Source: Symbiodinium natans
Lineage: Eukaryota; Sar; Dinophyceae; Suessiales; Symbiodiniaceae
Assembly (NCBI GenBank): GCA_905221605.1
Contig: CAJNDS010001424.1
Span: 736,991-800,990 of the forward strand
Direction of reading: 5' to 3'
Length of the DNA stretch: 64,000 nucleotides
This document shows positions 19,019 through 33,200 of this stretch, piece after piece. A program made the translations under genes and the position numbers. Position 1 is the first letter of the stretch. Each line of letters starts with the position of its first letter. The notes under the pieces are model-generated. The model searched no databases. It was given only the letters and a program-made list of their open reading frames with translations, and was not told the DNA's origin.

Positions 19019-22000
19019 AAACACTACCATATTCCGGACTTTCTGCCCCCCTCCTGGCCCCTCACATATGGCCCTCACAACGGGAAGTTGACTTTGGTCA
19101 GGCGTGACTAGAGACCAGAGCTTCCGAAAGCTTGCCAATCTCCGGACAGTAGGAATAGAGGAATGTGTGGAAATGATTCTTTCCTAGTTCTTCATCTTCT
19201 TTCTCCTTTCCCTATGTATGAGAAAAGAAGACAGACAAGGAGAGAGCCCCGAATTTCCCCAGAAGAGAAAGCGAAAGGGATGCCCCCGCAACTTTCACGT
19301 TTTTGAGAAGAATGTAAGCACCAAAAGAGAAGAGAAAGGAAAAGAGAATAGCGAGGAAAGAGGCAAGGAAACACAGGAGGCAGCCCCTCCGCTTGCTTCT
19401 TGAATGAAAAAGACATCGGAGAAATGGAAACATGAAATTGAGAGGGAAGTTGCGCTTTTCCTTGCTGAAGAACAAAGCAATTCCAAAGAACATGGAAAGC
19501 ACAAGGAATGTACTGGGAAAGATAGGGAAAGGGATTCTTCCCTCTGACTTTTTTGCTTTCCTTCAATCTGCGATGTAAAGGGAAAAGATGCAGCGGACAG
19601 GTCTGAAAATACAGGCAGGTGATCTTTTTTCCTTATTGTCATCATTGTCTCATTTTCTCAGTGGGAAACGTCTCATTTTCTCAGCGGGAAACGTAAAGTG
19701 CAAAAAGATAAAAGAAAGAAAGTAGGGAAGAGTTGGAAGGTTCCTTTTTGTGGTGAGAAGGTAGTCGGAAAGCAACAGGAGACTCCTCTTTCATTCTGTT
19801 TATCCCTACCTCTTATAGTCTTTTTGGGAAGCAAGAGGGAAGAACATACGCGGATAGGAAGGCAGCCTTTCTTTGATGGGGAAAAGGAAAGGGATGCACT
19901 GCCCCCTCAATTTTCATGTTGATAAGAATGTAAGCACCAGGAGAGAAGAAAGGAAGAGAGAATAGCGAGGAAAGAGGCAAGGAAACACATGAGATTAGGA
20001 GTCAGGTTCCGGTGATTGATGTTCGTCTCTTGTCTTCTTTTTGAGAAGGTCGCTTTGGGTTGGAGGAAGAAGTCCGCCTTCCATTTTGAAGAATCTGCAG
20101 AGATAGGAATTGAAGAAATCACAAGAGACACGGATAGAGGACATTATAGACATGATTCTTTCTTATTCATTCATCTTCTTTCTTCTTTCCCTATATGAAC
20201 ACAGAACAAAGACAAGGAGAGAGAGCCTCCTGCAATTGGGAATTTCCCCAGAAGAGACAAAGTGAAAGGGATGTCCCCCGCACCTTTCACACTTTTGAGA
20301 AGAATGTAAGCAACAGAAGAGAAGAGAAAGGAACTCATAATAGTGAGCAGGGAGGCGAGGAAAGACTGGAGGCAAACCTTCTTTCCGGTTGAGCAGGACG
20401 AAACAAGAGAATGTAAGATGTAAGTCGGGAGGGAGGCTGGTAGCCGTTCCTTTCTTTTCCGAACCAAAGACAAAGAGGAAGGAAGGCAGGATAGGTTTCC
20501 GTGATTGATTTTCGTCACCTCTCTATGTTTTGAGAAGGTAAAGGGCGTTCTATCTCTCACCCCTCTCCCTTGTCTTCTTGGTTGGAGTGAGAAAATATAA
20601 AAAAAAGCGAAAGGAAAAGTGAGAGGGAGAAAGAAGCCCTCCTTCCATTCTGAAAAATCTGCAGATTTAGAGACAGGAATAGGGGACAATATGGAAATGA
20701 TTCTTTCTTATTTCTTCACGTTGTCTCCTTTCCCTATATGACTCCCTTGCGATTTCCCTTTTGGTTGGAGTGAGAAGAGACAAAAGAAAAGTGAAAGGAC
20801 AAGTGAGAAGAAGAAAGGATGCAGAGAAAGGAATAGAACAACTCAGAAGAGACACAGTCTCAGACAAGATAATTTACTGACTTGTGATTGCGTGGCTGCC
20901 TTGGCAAGAGTTGTTGCTGGTTTCGCGAGCCGCGGCTTCTAGCCTCCTCTTGCTTGGGCGTGGCCAAGCGCCAGGGAGCAGAAATGCTGCGTTCTTCAAG
21001 TTTCAAATTCGTTTCTGTAGTTTCAGACTAGTTGCAAAACAGTTTCAAAATCCAGTTGCGAATTCGTTGTTAAGGGGAAACTGCGTTTTCTACGCGCAAT
21101 TGCAAAAAATGCAGGAATCTCTAGAGGTTCTGGTTTTCAACAAGCGCGGACAGAAATTGCAGCTCCTCCTTAACAGCGATATTTCAACTGGATTTTGAAA
21201 CTAGTTTGAAACTGACTTGAGACTAATTTGAAACTATGGACGATTTTGAAACTCGAAACACTACCATATTCCGGACTTTCTGCCCCCCTCCTGGCCCCTC
21301 ACATATGGCCCTCACGCACGGGAAGTTGACTTTGGTCAGGCGTGACTAGAGACCAGAGCTTCCGAAAGCTTGCCAATCTCCGGACAGTAGGAATAGAGGA
21401 ATGTGTGGAAATGATTCTTTCCTAGTTCTTCATCTTCTTTCTCCTTTCCCTATGTGTGAGAAAAGAAGACAGACAAGGAGAGAGAGCCCCCTGCAATTGG
21501 GAATTTCCCCAGAAGAGAGAAAGCGAAAGGGATGCCCCCACAACTTTCACGTTTTTCATAAGAATGTAAGCACCAAGAGAGAAGAGAAAGGAAAAGAGAA
21601 TAGCGAGGAAAGAGGCAAGGAAACACAGGAGGCAGCCCCTCCGCTTGCTTCTTGAATGAAAAAGACATCGGAGAAATGGAAACATGAAATTGAGAGGGAA
21701 GTTGCGCTTTTCCTTGCTGAAGAACAAAGCAATTCCAAAGAACATGGAAAGCACAAGGAATGTACTGGGAAAGGTAGGGAAAGGGATTCTTCCCTCTGAC
21801 TTTTTTGCTTTCCTTCAATCTGCGATGTAAAGGGAAAGATGCAGCGGACAGGTCTGAAAATACAGGCAGGTGATCTTTTTCCTTATTGTCATCATTGTCT
21901 CTTTTTCTCAGTGGGAAACGTCTCATTTTCTCAGCGGGAAACGTAAAGTGCAAAAAGATAAAAGAAAGAAAGTAGGGAAGAGTTGGAAGGTTCCTTTTTG

Positions 22001-23488
22001 TGGTGAGAAGGTAGTCGGAAAGCAACAGGAGACTCCTCTTTCATTCTGTTTACCCCTACCTCTTATAGTTTTTTTGGGAAGCAAGAGGGAAGAACATACG
22101 CGGATAGGAAGGCAGCCTTTCTTTGATGGGGAAAAGGAAAGGGATGCACTGCCCCCTCAATTTTCATGTTGATAAGAATGTAAGCACCAGGAGAGAAGAA
22201 AGGAAGAGAGAATAGCGAGGAAAGAGGCAAGGAAACACATGAGATTAGGAGTCAGGTTCCGGTGATTGATGTTCGTCTCTTGTCTTCTTTTTGAGAAGGT
22301 CGCTTTTGGTTGGAGGAAGAAGTCCGCCTTCCATTTTGAAGAATCTGCAGAGATAGGAATTGAAGAAATCACAAGAGACACGGATAGAGGACATTATAGA
22401 CTTGATTCTGTTTTATTTATTCATCTTCTATCTTCATTCCCTATATGAACACAGAACAAAGACAAGGAGAGAGAGCCTCCTGCAATTGGGAATTTCCCCA
22501 GAAGAGACAAAGTGAAAGGGATGTCCCCCGCACCTTTCACACTTTTGAGAAGAATGTAAGCAACAGAAGAGAAGAGAAAGGAACTCATAATAGTGAGCAG
22601 GGAGGCGAGGAAAGACTGGAGGCAGACCTTCTTTCCGGTTGAGCAGGACGAAACAAGAGAATGTAAAGATGTAAGTCTGGTAGCCGTTCCTTTCTTTTCC
22701 GAACCAAAGACAAAGAGGAAGGAAGGCAGGATAGGTTTCCGTGATTGATTTTCGTCACCTCTCTATGTTTTGAGAAGGTAAAGGGCGTTCTATCTCTCAC
22801 CCCTCTCCCTTGTCTTCTTGGTTGGCGTGAGAAAATATAAAAAAAAAAAGCGAAAGGAAGAGTGAGAGGGAGAAAGAAGCCCTCCTTCCATTCTGAAAAA
22901 TCTGCAGATTTAGAGACAGGAATAGGGGACAATATGGTAATGATTCTTTCTTATTTCTTCACGTTGTCTCCTTTCCCTATATGACTCCCTTGCGATTTCC
23001 CTTTTGGTTGGAGTGAGAAGAGACAAAAGAAAAGTGAAAGGAAAAGTGAGAAGGAGAAAGGACGCAGAGATAGGAATAGAACAACTCAGAAGAGACACAG
23101 TCTCAGACAAGATAATTTGCTGACTTGTGATTGCGTGGCTGCCTTGGCAAGAGTTGTTGCTGGTTTCGCGAGCCGCGGCTTCTAGCCTCCTCTTGCTTGG
23201 GCGTGGCCAAGCGCCAGGGAGCAGAAATGCTGCTTTCTTCAAGTTTCAAATTCGTTTCTGTAGTTTCAGACTAGTTGCAAAACAGTTTCAAAATCCAGTT
23301 GCGAATTCGTTGTTAAGGGGAAACTGCGTTTTTCTACGCGCAATTGCAAAAAATGCAGGAATCTCTAGAGGTTCTGGTTTTCAACAAGCGCGGACAGAAA
23401 TTGCAGCTCCTCCTTAACAGCGATATTTCAACTGGATTTTGAAACTAGTTTGAAACTGACTTGAGACTAATTTGAAACTATGGAAACG

Positions 23489-23588
23489 NNNNNNNNNNNN
23501 NNNNNNNNNNNNNNNNNNNNNNNNNNNNNNNNNNNNNNNNNNNNNNNNNNNNNNNNNNNNNNNNNNNNNNNNNNNNNNNNNNNNNNNN
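23489..23588. other. Assembly gap of exactly 100 N
   Basis: 100 unknown bases, a conventional size for a gap of unknown length. It cuts array 1 inside the hairpin of its third unit. Confidence 1.
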
Positions 23589-24143
23589 TGTGAGAAAAAA
23601 ATCGGGGGATGCAAATTTTCGGCGAGGCTGTTGAATGGCGTTGTTGTCCAGCAATCGCTTCTGAACTGAGCCTGAGAGACCAAAGATCTGAGCCTGATCA
23701 AAGGTTTAAAGCCTGAAACCTTGAGGCCTGAGGTTGTCGGGCCCTGAAATCTTCAGTCTCCAGGCCAGGCCCAAAGCTAAGATTTCCTTATAAAAAGCAT
23801 TTGTACCGAGGCCAGGCAATCAAACATCAAAGGGGGTAGTCCAACAGCTGCCCGAATGCCGTATAATGTAAAACGCTCGGTCCCCCGGAATTATGGCTTT
23901 TTGCGGGCTGGCTTGGTTGGGATAGATGGATCCCCTTCAAATTCATACAAACTCGTCCCTTTTTTAAAATCATGTGGGTCCCTTTTAACATCATATGAAC
24001 CCCTTATATATTCATACAAGCTCATCCCTCTTGAGTCGTATGGATCCCATTTAAATTCATATAAGCTCATCCCGTTTAAGACCATATGGACCCCTTTGAA
24101 ATTCATATACTGTAAACTCATCCCTTTTAAAAACATACCAAAG
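23589..24143. other. Unique island between the arrays with degenerate ~55 bp repeats
   Basis: 23589-23930 is not repeated elsewhere in the window, and no gene is recognised. 23935-24135 holds about four degenerate repeats built on ATTCATA(C/T)AA(A/G)CTC(A/G)TCCC alternating with ATCATATGAACCCC-like blocks. Confidence 0.6.
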
Positions 24144-24237
24144 CCAGACCCCCCCCCCCCCCAAATTGCCCCCCCCCACCCCCCCCGCCCCCGCCCCCCC
24201 CCCCCCCCCCCCCCACCCCCCCCACCATCCCCCCCCC
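24144..24237. repeat. Poly-C tract at the left edge of array 2
   Basis: About 94 bases that are nearly all C with a few A, G and T, ending CCCCCCCGTG, where the left terminal repeat of the giant element starts. The opposite element end (37204 onward) is followed by poly-G, so the homopolymers are also inverted copies of one another. Confidence 0.8.
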
Positions 24238-27200
24238 GTGGCTGAGCAAAATAGGGTCTATTTAGAAGCTACCGCCTGGGATTATTAATCAATTTTAGCA
24301 TATCCAAGACAACCCAGCTACTTCTCCAACAACGTCTCACGCATATGCGCACTTAGACAACTCATTTCGGACTGATAAATGTTTTGGCTCTTGCAATCTC
24401 AGACCCTAAGCCCGGAACCCTGACCACAAATTCGTACACTCTAAAACCCTACACAAGAAACTCTATACCGTATTTCCTAAACTCTAACTCCTAAACCCAG
24501 AATCTAAAAAGAAAAGGAGGAAAAAGAAAGAATCATGTGCAGACGTTCCTGTGTTCCTATCTTCGGAGTTCTTCTATTCCTATCTCTGCTGATTTTTCAG
24601 AATGGAAGGAGGGCTTCATTTTCCCTCTCACTTTTCCTTTCACTTTTCTTTTCTCACTCCAAGCAGAAGGGAGAAGACAAGGGTCAATAAATAGAAAGGT
24701 GACCAAAATGGATGAAAAGATCGCCTGCTTTCATTTCTAAACGGCCTGTCCCCGCCTTCTTTTCTTTGCACAGTGCAGACATAAATAAACACGAAAGAAG
24801 AAAGAGGGCCTTTCCCTACTATTTCCTTCGCTATCCTGGAATCCTGGTTCGGAAAAGAAAGGAACAGCTACCAGCCCCCCTCCCGTCTTTCATCTTTCCA
24901 TTTCTTTTGTTTCGTCACGCTCAAACGGACACAAGAAGGGCGGCCTCTAGTGTTTCCTCGCCTCCTTCTGCACTGTTTTAACTTCCTTTCTTTTCTCTTC
25001 TGTTGCTTTGTGTGACAGGTGCGGGGGCATTTCTTTCACTTTTCCCATCGAAGAAAGGCTCCCTTCCTATCCGCATATTTTCTTTTCTCTTCCTTCCGAA
25101 AAAGACGAAAAGAGGCAGGGATAAACAGATTGAAAGAGGAGTCTCCTTTTGCTTTCCGACTACCTTCTCACCACAAAAAGGAACCCTTCTCTTTCTTCCC
25201 TTGACTTTCTTTTATCTTGTTTGCATTCTACGTTTCCCACTAAGAAAATGAGACAATGATGAAGATAAGTGAAGAAAGATCACCTGCCTGCACGCAGGTT
25301 CTCGGGAGCTTGTCTCGACCGGGCTGTCCCTCCTTTCCCGCACGTCCCTTCGCTTGTCCCCATTGATCTCTCGCGTCTCTTCCCTTTGCACTCTCTCGCC
25401 TCTGGCCCGCCTTCCATGCTGAAAATGCTGAAGAGATACGAAAAGAAGAGCTCATGATTCTTTCTCATTTCTTCTTCTTTATCATTCCCATATGAGTAAA
25501 GAAGAAAGATTAGGAGAGAGAGCCCTGCGGCAATTCCTGTTTTGGGCGGAAGAAAAGAAACAAAGAGATAATAAGAGAGAAGAACGAATAAGAAGGTGCC
25601 GGGAACGAAGATGGAAACTGCTCCTTCACCCTGGTCTATCGCTTCCTTTTCGAATTTTTTCGGAAGGAAGATCGAAGAAGATAGTGGGAAAAAAGGAGTG
25701 AAGTGCCCGTAGAAGGGAGAAAGTGAAAGGGATGCCCCCGCAACTTTCATATTTTGATAAGAATGCAAGCGCCAGCAGAGAAGAAAGGAAGAGAGAATAA
25801 CGAGGAAAGAGCGGAAACCGAGGAGATTAGGAGCCAGGTTTCCCTGATTGATTCTCGTCACTTTTCTCTGTTTTGGGAAGGTAAAGGGCTTTATATCTCC
25901 CACCTCTCTCCCTTGTCTTTTTGGTTGGAGTGAGAAAATATAAAGAAAAGCGAAAGGAAAAGTGAGAGGGAGAAAGAAGCCCTCCTTCCATTCTGAAAAA
26001 TCTACAGATTTAGAGACAGGAATAGGGGACAATATGGAAATGATTCTTTCTTGTTTCTTCACGTTGTCTCCTTTCCCTATATGACTCCCTTGCGATTTCC
26101 CTTTTGGTTGGAGTGAGAAGAGACAAAAGAAAAGTGAAAGGAAAAGTGAGAAGGAGAAAGGACGCAGAGATAGGAATAGAAAAACTCAGAAGAGACACAG
26201 TCTCAGACAAGATAATTTGCTGACTTGTGATTGCGTGGCTGCCTTGGCAAGAGTTGTTGCTGGAATGGCTTTTGGGAAGAAAGTCGGAGGTGCACTTTTC
26301 GATCCAGGCGTGTTTCGCGAGCCGCAGCTTCTGGCCTCCTCTTGCTTGGGCGTGGCCAAGCGCCAGGGAGCAGAAATGCTGCGTTTTTCAAGTTTCAAAT
26401 TCGTTTCTGTAGTTTCAGACTAGTTGCAAAACAGTTTCAAAATCCAGTTGCAAAATCGTTGTTAAGGGGAAACTGCGTTTTTCTACGCGCAATTGCAAAA
26501 CATGCAGAAGTTCTGGTTTTCAACAAGCGCGGACAGAAATTGCAGCTCCTCCTTAACAGCGATATTTCAACTGGATTTTGAAACTAGTTTGAAACTGACT
26601 TGAGACTAATTTGAAACTATGGAAACGAATTTGAAACTCGAAACACTACCATATTCCGGACTTTCTGCCCCCCTCCTGGCCCCTCACATATGGCCCTCAC
26701 GCACGGGAAGTTGACTTTGGTCAGGCGTGACTAGAGACCAGAGCTTCCGAAAGCTTGCCAATCTCCGGACAGTAGGAATAGAGGAATGTGTGGAAATGAT
26801 TCTTTCCTAGTTCTTCATCTTCTTTCTCCTTTCCCTATGTATGAGAAAAGAAGACAGACAAGGAGAGAGCCCCCTGCAATTAGGAATTTCCCCAGAAGAG
26901 AAAGCGAAAGGGATGCCCCCGCAACTTTCACGTTTTTGAGAAGAATGTAAGCACCAAAAGAGAAGAGAAAGGAAAAGAGAATAGCGAGGAAAGAGGCAAG
27001 GAAACACAGGAGGCAGCCCCTCCGCTTGCTTCTTGAATGAAAAAGACATCGGAGAAATGGAAACATGAAATTGAGAGGGAAGTTGCGCTTTTCCTTGCTG
27101 AAGAACAAAGCAATTCCAAAGAACATGGAAAGCACAAGGAATGTACTGGGAAAGGTAGGGAAAGGGATTCTTCCCTCTGACTTTTTTGCTTTCCTTCAAT

Positions 27201-30200
27201 CTGCGATGTAAAGGGAAAAGATGCAGCGGACAGGTCTGAAAATACAGGCAGGTGATCTTTTTTCCTTATTGTCATCATTGTCTCTTTTTCTCAGTGGGAA
27301 ACGTCTCATTTTCTCAGCGGGAAACGTAAAGTGCAAAAAGATAAAAGAAAGAAAGTAGGGAAGAGTGGGAAGGTTCCTTTTTGTGGTGAGAAGGTAGTCG
27401 GAAAGCAACAGGAGACTCCTCTTTCATTCTGTTTACCCCTACCTCTTATAGTCTTTTTGGGAAGCAAGAGGGAAGAACATACGCGGATAGGAAGGCAGCC
27501 TTTCTTTGATGGGGAAAAGGAAAGGGATGCACTGCCCCCTCAATTTTCATGTTGATGGGAATGTAAGCACCGGGAGAGAAGAAAGGAAGAGAGAATAGCG
27601 AGGAAAGAGGCAAGGAAACACAGGAGATTAGGAGTCAGGTTCCGGTGATTGATGTTCGTCTCTTGTCTTCTTTTTGAGAAGGTCGCTTTTGGTTGGAGGA
27701 AGAAGTCCGCCTTCCATTTTGAAGAATCTGCAGAGATAGGAATTGAAGAAATCACAAGAGACACGGATAGAGGACATTATAGACATGATTCTTTCTTATT
27801 CATTCATCTTCTTTCTTCTTTCCCTATATGAACACAGAACAAAGACAAGGAGAGAGAGCCTCCTGCAATTGGGAATTTCCCCAGAAGAGACAAAGTGAAA
27901 GGGATGTCCCCCGCACCTTTCACACTTTTGAGAAGAATGTAAGCAACAGAAGAGAAGAGAAAGGAACTCATAATAGTGAGCAGGGAGGCGAGGAAAGACT
28001 GGAGGCAGACCTTCTTTCCGGTTGAGCAGGACGAAACAAGAGAATGTAAGATGTAAGTCGGGAGGGAGGCTGGTAGCCGTTCCTTTCTTTTCCGAACCAA
28101 AGACAAAGAGGAAGGAAGGCAGGATAGGTTTCCGTGATTGATTTTCGTCACCTCTCTATGTTTTGAGAAGGTAAAGGGCGTTCTATCTCTCACCCCTCTC
28201 CCTTGTCTTCTTGGTTGGAGTGAGAAAATATAAAAAAAAGCGAAAGGAAAAGTGAGAGGGAGAAAGAAGCCCTCCTTCCATTCTGAAAAATCTGCAGATT
28301 TAGAGACAGGAATAGGGGACAATATGGAAATGATTCTTTCTTATTTCTTCACGTTGTCTCCTTTCCCTATATGACTCCCTTGCGATTTCCCTTTTGGTTG
28401 GAGTGAGAAGAGACAAAAGAAAAGTGAAAGGACAAGTGAGAAGAAGAAAGGACGCAGAGAAAGGAATAGAACAACTCAGAAGAGACACAGTCTCAGACAA
28501 GATAATTTACTGACTTGTGATTGCGTGGCTGCCTTGGCAAGAGTTGTTGCTGGTTTCGCGAGCCGCGGCTTCTAGCCTCCTCTTGCTTGGGCGTGGCCAA
28601 GCGCCAGGGAGCAGAAATGCTGCGTTCTTCAAGTTTCAAATTCGTTTCTGTAGTTTCAGACTAGTTGCAAAACAGTTTCAAAATCCAGTTGCGAATTCGT
28701 TGTTAAGGGGAAACTGCGTTTTTCTACGTGCAATTGCAAAACATGCAGAAGTTCTGGTTTTCAACAAGCGCGGACAGAAATTGCAGCTCCTCCTTAACAG
28801 CGATATTTCAACTGGATTTTGAAACTAGTTTGAAACTGACTTGAGACTAATTTGAAACTATGGAAACGATTTTGAAACTCGAAACACTACCATATTCCGG
28901 ACTTTCTGCCCCCCTCCTGGCCCCTCACATATGGCCCTCACGCACGGGAAGTTGACTTTGGTCAGGCGTGACTAGAGACCAGAGCTTCCGAAAGCTTGCC
29001 AATCTCCGGACAGTAGGAATAGAGGAATGTGTGGAAATGATTCTTTCCTAGTTCTTCATCTTCTTTCTCCTTTCCCTATGTATGAGAAAAGAAGACAGAC
29101 AAGGAGAGAGAGCCCCCTGCAATTGGGAATTTCCCCAGAAGAGAGAAAGCGAAAGGGATGCCCCCACAACTTTCACGTTTTTCATAAGAATGTAAGCACC
29201 AAGAGAGAAGAGAAAGGAAAAGATAATAGCGAGGAAAGAGGCAAGGAAACACAGGAGGCAGCCCCTCCGCTTGCTTCTTGAATGAAAAAGACATCGGAGA
29301 AATGGAAACATGAAATTGAGAGGGAAGTTGCGCTTTTCCTTGCTGAAGAACAAAGCAATTCCAAAGAACATGGAAAGCACAAGGAATGAACTGGGAAAGG
29401 TAGGGAAAGGGATTCTTCCCTTTTTTTGCTTTCCTTCAATCTGCGATGTAAAGGGAAAAGATGCAGCGGACAGGTCTGAAAATACAGGCAGGTGATCTTT
29501 TTTCCTTATTGTCATCATTGTCTCTTTTTCTCAGTGGGAAACGTCTCATTTTCTCAGCGGGAAACGTAAAGTGCAAAAAGATAAAAGAAAGAAAGTAGGG
29601 AAGAGTTGGAAGGTTCCTTTTTGTGGTGAGAAGGTAGTCGGAAAGCAACAGGAGACTCCTCTTTCATTCTGTTTATCCCTACCTCTTATAGTCTTTTTGG
29701 GAAGCAAGAGGGAAGAACATACGCGGATAGGAAGGCAGCCTTTCTTTGATGGGGAAAAGGAAAGGGATGCACTGCCCCCTCAATTTTCATGTTGATAAGA
29801 ATGTAAGCACCAGGAGAGAAGAAAGGAAGAGAGAATAGCGAGGAAAGAGGCAAGGAAACACATGAGATTAGGAGTCAGGTTCCGGTGATTGATGTTCGTC
29901 TCTTGTCTTCTTTTTGAGAAGGTCGCTTTTGGTTGGAGGAAGAAGTCCGCCTTCCATTTTGAAGAATCTGCAGAGATAGGAATTGAAGAAATCACAAGAG
30001 ACACGGATAGAGGACATTATAGACATGATTCTTTCTTATTCATTCATCTTCTTTCTTCTTTCCCTATATGAACACAGAACAAAGACAAGGAGAGAGAGCC
30101 TCCTGCAATTGGGAATTTCCCCAGAAGAGACAAAGTGAAAGGGATGTCCCCCGCACCTTTCACACTTTTGAGAAGAATGTAAGCAACAGAAGAGAAGAGA

Positions 30201-33200
30201 AAGGAACTCATAATAGTGAGCAGGGAGGCGAGGAAAGACTGGAGGCAGACCTTCTTTCCGGTTGAGCAGGACGAAACAAGAGAATGTAAAGATGTAAGTC
30301 GGGAGGGAGGCTGGTAGCCGTTCCTTTCTTTTCCGAACCAAAGACAAAGAGGAAGGAAGGCAGGATAGGTTTCCGTGATTGATTTTCGTCACCTCTCTAT
30401 GTTTTGAGAAGGTAAAGGGCGTTCTATCTCTCACCCCTCTCCCTTGTCTTCTTGGTTGGAGTGAGAAAATATAAAAAAAAAGCGAAAGGAAAAGTGAGAG
30501 GGAGAAAGAAGCCCTCCTTCCATTCTGAAAAATCTGCAGATTTAGAGACAGGAATAGGGGACAATATGGAAATGATTCTTTCTTATTTCTTCACGTTGTC
30601 TCCTTTCCCTATATGACTCCCTTGCGATTTCCCTTTTGGTTGGAGTGAGAAGAGACAAAAGAAAAGTGAAAGGACAAGTGAGAAGAAGAAAGGATGCAGA
30701 GAAAGGAATAGAACAACTCAGAAGAGACACAGTCTCAGACAAGATAATTTACTGACTTGTGATTGCGTGGCTGCCTTGGCAAGAGTTGTTGCTGGTTTCG
30801 CGAGCCGCGGCTTCTAGCCTCCTCTTGCTTGGGCGTGGCCAAGCGCCAGGGAGCAGAAATGCTGCGTTCTTCAAGTTTCAAATTCGTTTCTGTAGTTTCA
30901 GACTAGTTGCAAAACAGTTTCAAAATCCAGTTGCGAATTCGTTGTTAAGGGGAAACTGCGTTTTTCTACGCGCAATTGCAAAAAATGCAGGAATCTCTAG
31001 AGGTTCTGGTTTTCAACAAGCGCGGACAGAAATTGCAGCTCCTCCTTAACAGCGATATTTCAACTGGATTTTGAAACTAGTTTGAAACTGACTTGAGACT
31101 AATTTGAAACTATGGAAACGATTTTGAAACTCGAAACACTACCATATTCCGGACTTTCTGCCCCCCTCCTGGCCCCTCACATATGGCCCTCACGCACGGG
31201 AAGTTGACTTTGGTCAGGCGTGACTAGAGACCAGAGCTTCCGAAAGCTTGCCAATCTCCGGACAGTAGGAATAGAGGAATGTGTGGAAATGATTCTTTCC
31301 TAGTTCTTCATCTTCTTTCTCCTTTCCCTATGTATGAGAAAAGAAGACAGACAAGGAGAGAGAGCCCCCTGCAATTGGGAATTTCCCCAGAAGAGAGAAA
31401 GCGAAAGGGATGCCCCCACAACTTTCACGTTTTTCATAAGAATGTAAGCACCAAGAGAGAAGAGAAAGGAAAAGAGAATAGCGAGGAAAGAGGCAAGGAA
31501 ACACAGGAGGCAGCCCCTCCGCTTGCTTCTTGAATGAAAAAGACATCGGAGAAATGGAAACATGAAATTGAGAGGGAAGTTGCGCTTTTCCTTGCTGAAG
31601 AACAAAGCAATTCCAAAGAACATGGAAAGCACAAGGAATGTACTGGGAAAGGTAGGGAAAGGGATTCTTCCCCCTGACTTTTTTGCTTTCCTTCAATCTG
31701 CGATGTAAAGGGAAAAGATGCAGCGGACAGGTCTGAAAATACAGGCAGGTGATCTTTTTTCCTTATTGTCATCATTGTCTCTTTTTCTCAGTGGGAAACG
31801 TCTCATTTTCTCAGCGGGAAACGTAAAGTGCAAAAAGATAAAAGAAAGAAAGTAGGGAAGAGTGGGAAGGTTCCTTTTTGTGGTGAGAAGGTAGTCGGAA
31901 AGCAACAGGAGACTCCTCTTTCATTCTGTTTACCCCTACCTCTTATAGTCTTTTCGGAAGGAAGAGGGAAGAACATACGCGGATAGGAAGGCAGCCTTTC
32001 TTTGATGGGGAAAGGAAAGGGATGCGCTGCCCCCTCAATTTTCATGTTGATGGGAATGTAAGCACCGGGAGAGAAGAAAGGAAGAGAGAAAAGCGAGGAA
32101 AGAGGCAAGGAAACACAGGAGATTAGGAGTCAGGTTCCGGTGATTGATGTTCGTCTCTTGTCTTCTTTTTGAGAAGGTCGCTTTTGGTTGGAGGAAGAAG
32201 TCCGCCTTCCATTTTGAAGAATCTGCAGAGATAGGAATTGAAGAAATCACAAGAGACACGGATAGAGGACATTATAGACTTGATTCTGTTTTATTTATTC
32301 ATCTTCTATCTTCATTCCCTATATGAACACAGAACAAAGACAAGGAGAGAGAGCCTCCTGCAATTGGGAATTTCCCCAGAAGAGACAAAGTGAAAGGGAT
32401 GTCCCCCGCACCTTTCACACTTTTGAGAAGAATGTAAGCAACAGAAGAGAAGAGAAAGGAACTCATAATAGTGAGCAGGGAGGCGAGGAAAGACTGGAGG
32501 CAGACCTTCTTTCCGGTTGAGCAGGACGAAACAAGAGAATGTAAAGATGTAAGTCGGGAGGGAGGCTGGTAGCCGTTCCTTTCTTTTCCGAACCAAAGAC
32601 AAAGAGGAAGGAAGGCAGGATAGGTTTCCGTGATTGATTTTCGTCACCTCTCTATGTTTTGAGAAGGTAAAGGGCGTTATATCTCTCACCCCTCTCCCTT
32701 GTCTGCTTGGTTGGAGTGAGAAAATATAAAGAAAAGCGAAAGGAAAAGTGAGAGGGAGAAAGAAGCCCTCCTTCCATTCTGAAAAATCTACAGATTTAGA
32801 GACAGGAATAGGGGACAATATGGAAATGATTCTTTCTTATTTCTTCACGTTGTCTCCTTTCCCTATATGACTCCCTTGCGATTTCCCTTTTGGTTGGAGT
32901 GAGAAGAGACAAAAGAAAAGTGAAAGGAAAAGTGAGAAGGAGAAAGGACGCAGAGATAGGAATAGAAAAACTCAGAAGAGACACAGTCTCAGACAAGATA
33001 CTTTGCTGACTTGTGATTGCGTGGCTGCCTTGGCAAGAGTTGTTGCTGGAATGGCTTTTGGGAAGAAAGTCGGAGGTGCACTTTTCGATCCAGGCGTGTT
33101 TCGCGAGCCGCAGCTTCTGGCCTCCTCTTGCTTGGGCGTGGCCAAGCGCCAGGGAGCAGAAATGCTGCGTTTTTCAAGTTTCAAATTCGTTTCTGTAGTT

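Larger units (their letters stand above)
16552..23488. repeat. Array 1 of the ~2.25 kb complex tandem repeat (truncated by a gap)
   Basis: The unit anchor GATAATTT(G/A)CTGACTTG falls at 18591, 20868 and 23111, giving periods of 2277 and 2243. The sequence is strand-asymmetric: purine-rich GAAAGGGAAAGAG blocks alternate with pyrimidine-rich TTTCTTCTTTCC blocks. Sub-repeats inside each unit share GATTCTTTC...TTTCCCTAT and AAAG(C/T)GAAAGGGATG blocks. The first unit is the long form with an extra ~57 bp (18644-18700), and the next two are short. The many small reading frames here are by-products of the repeat. They have no start context, differ between units and match nothing I know. The array is cut by the N gap. 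Confidence 0.9.

Noticed and set aside
25280-26062. 260-codon reverse-strand frame in array 2, with shorter versions in other units
   Set aside because: It is a by-product of the A/G-rich repeat. The frame is broken in the equivalent units, has no domain and is dominated by Phe, Leu and Ser.
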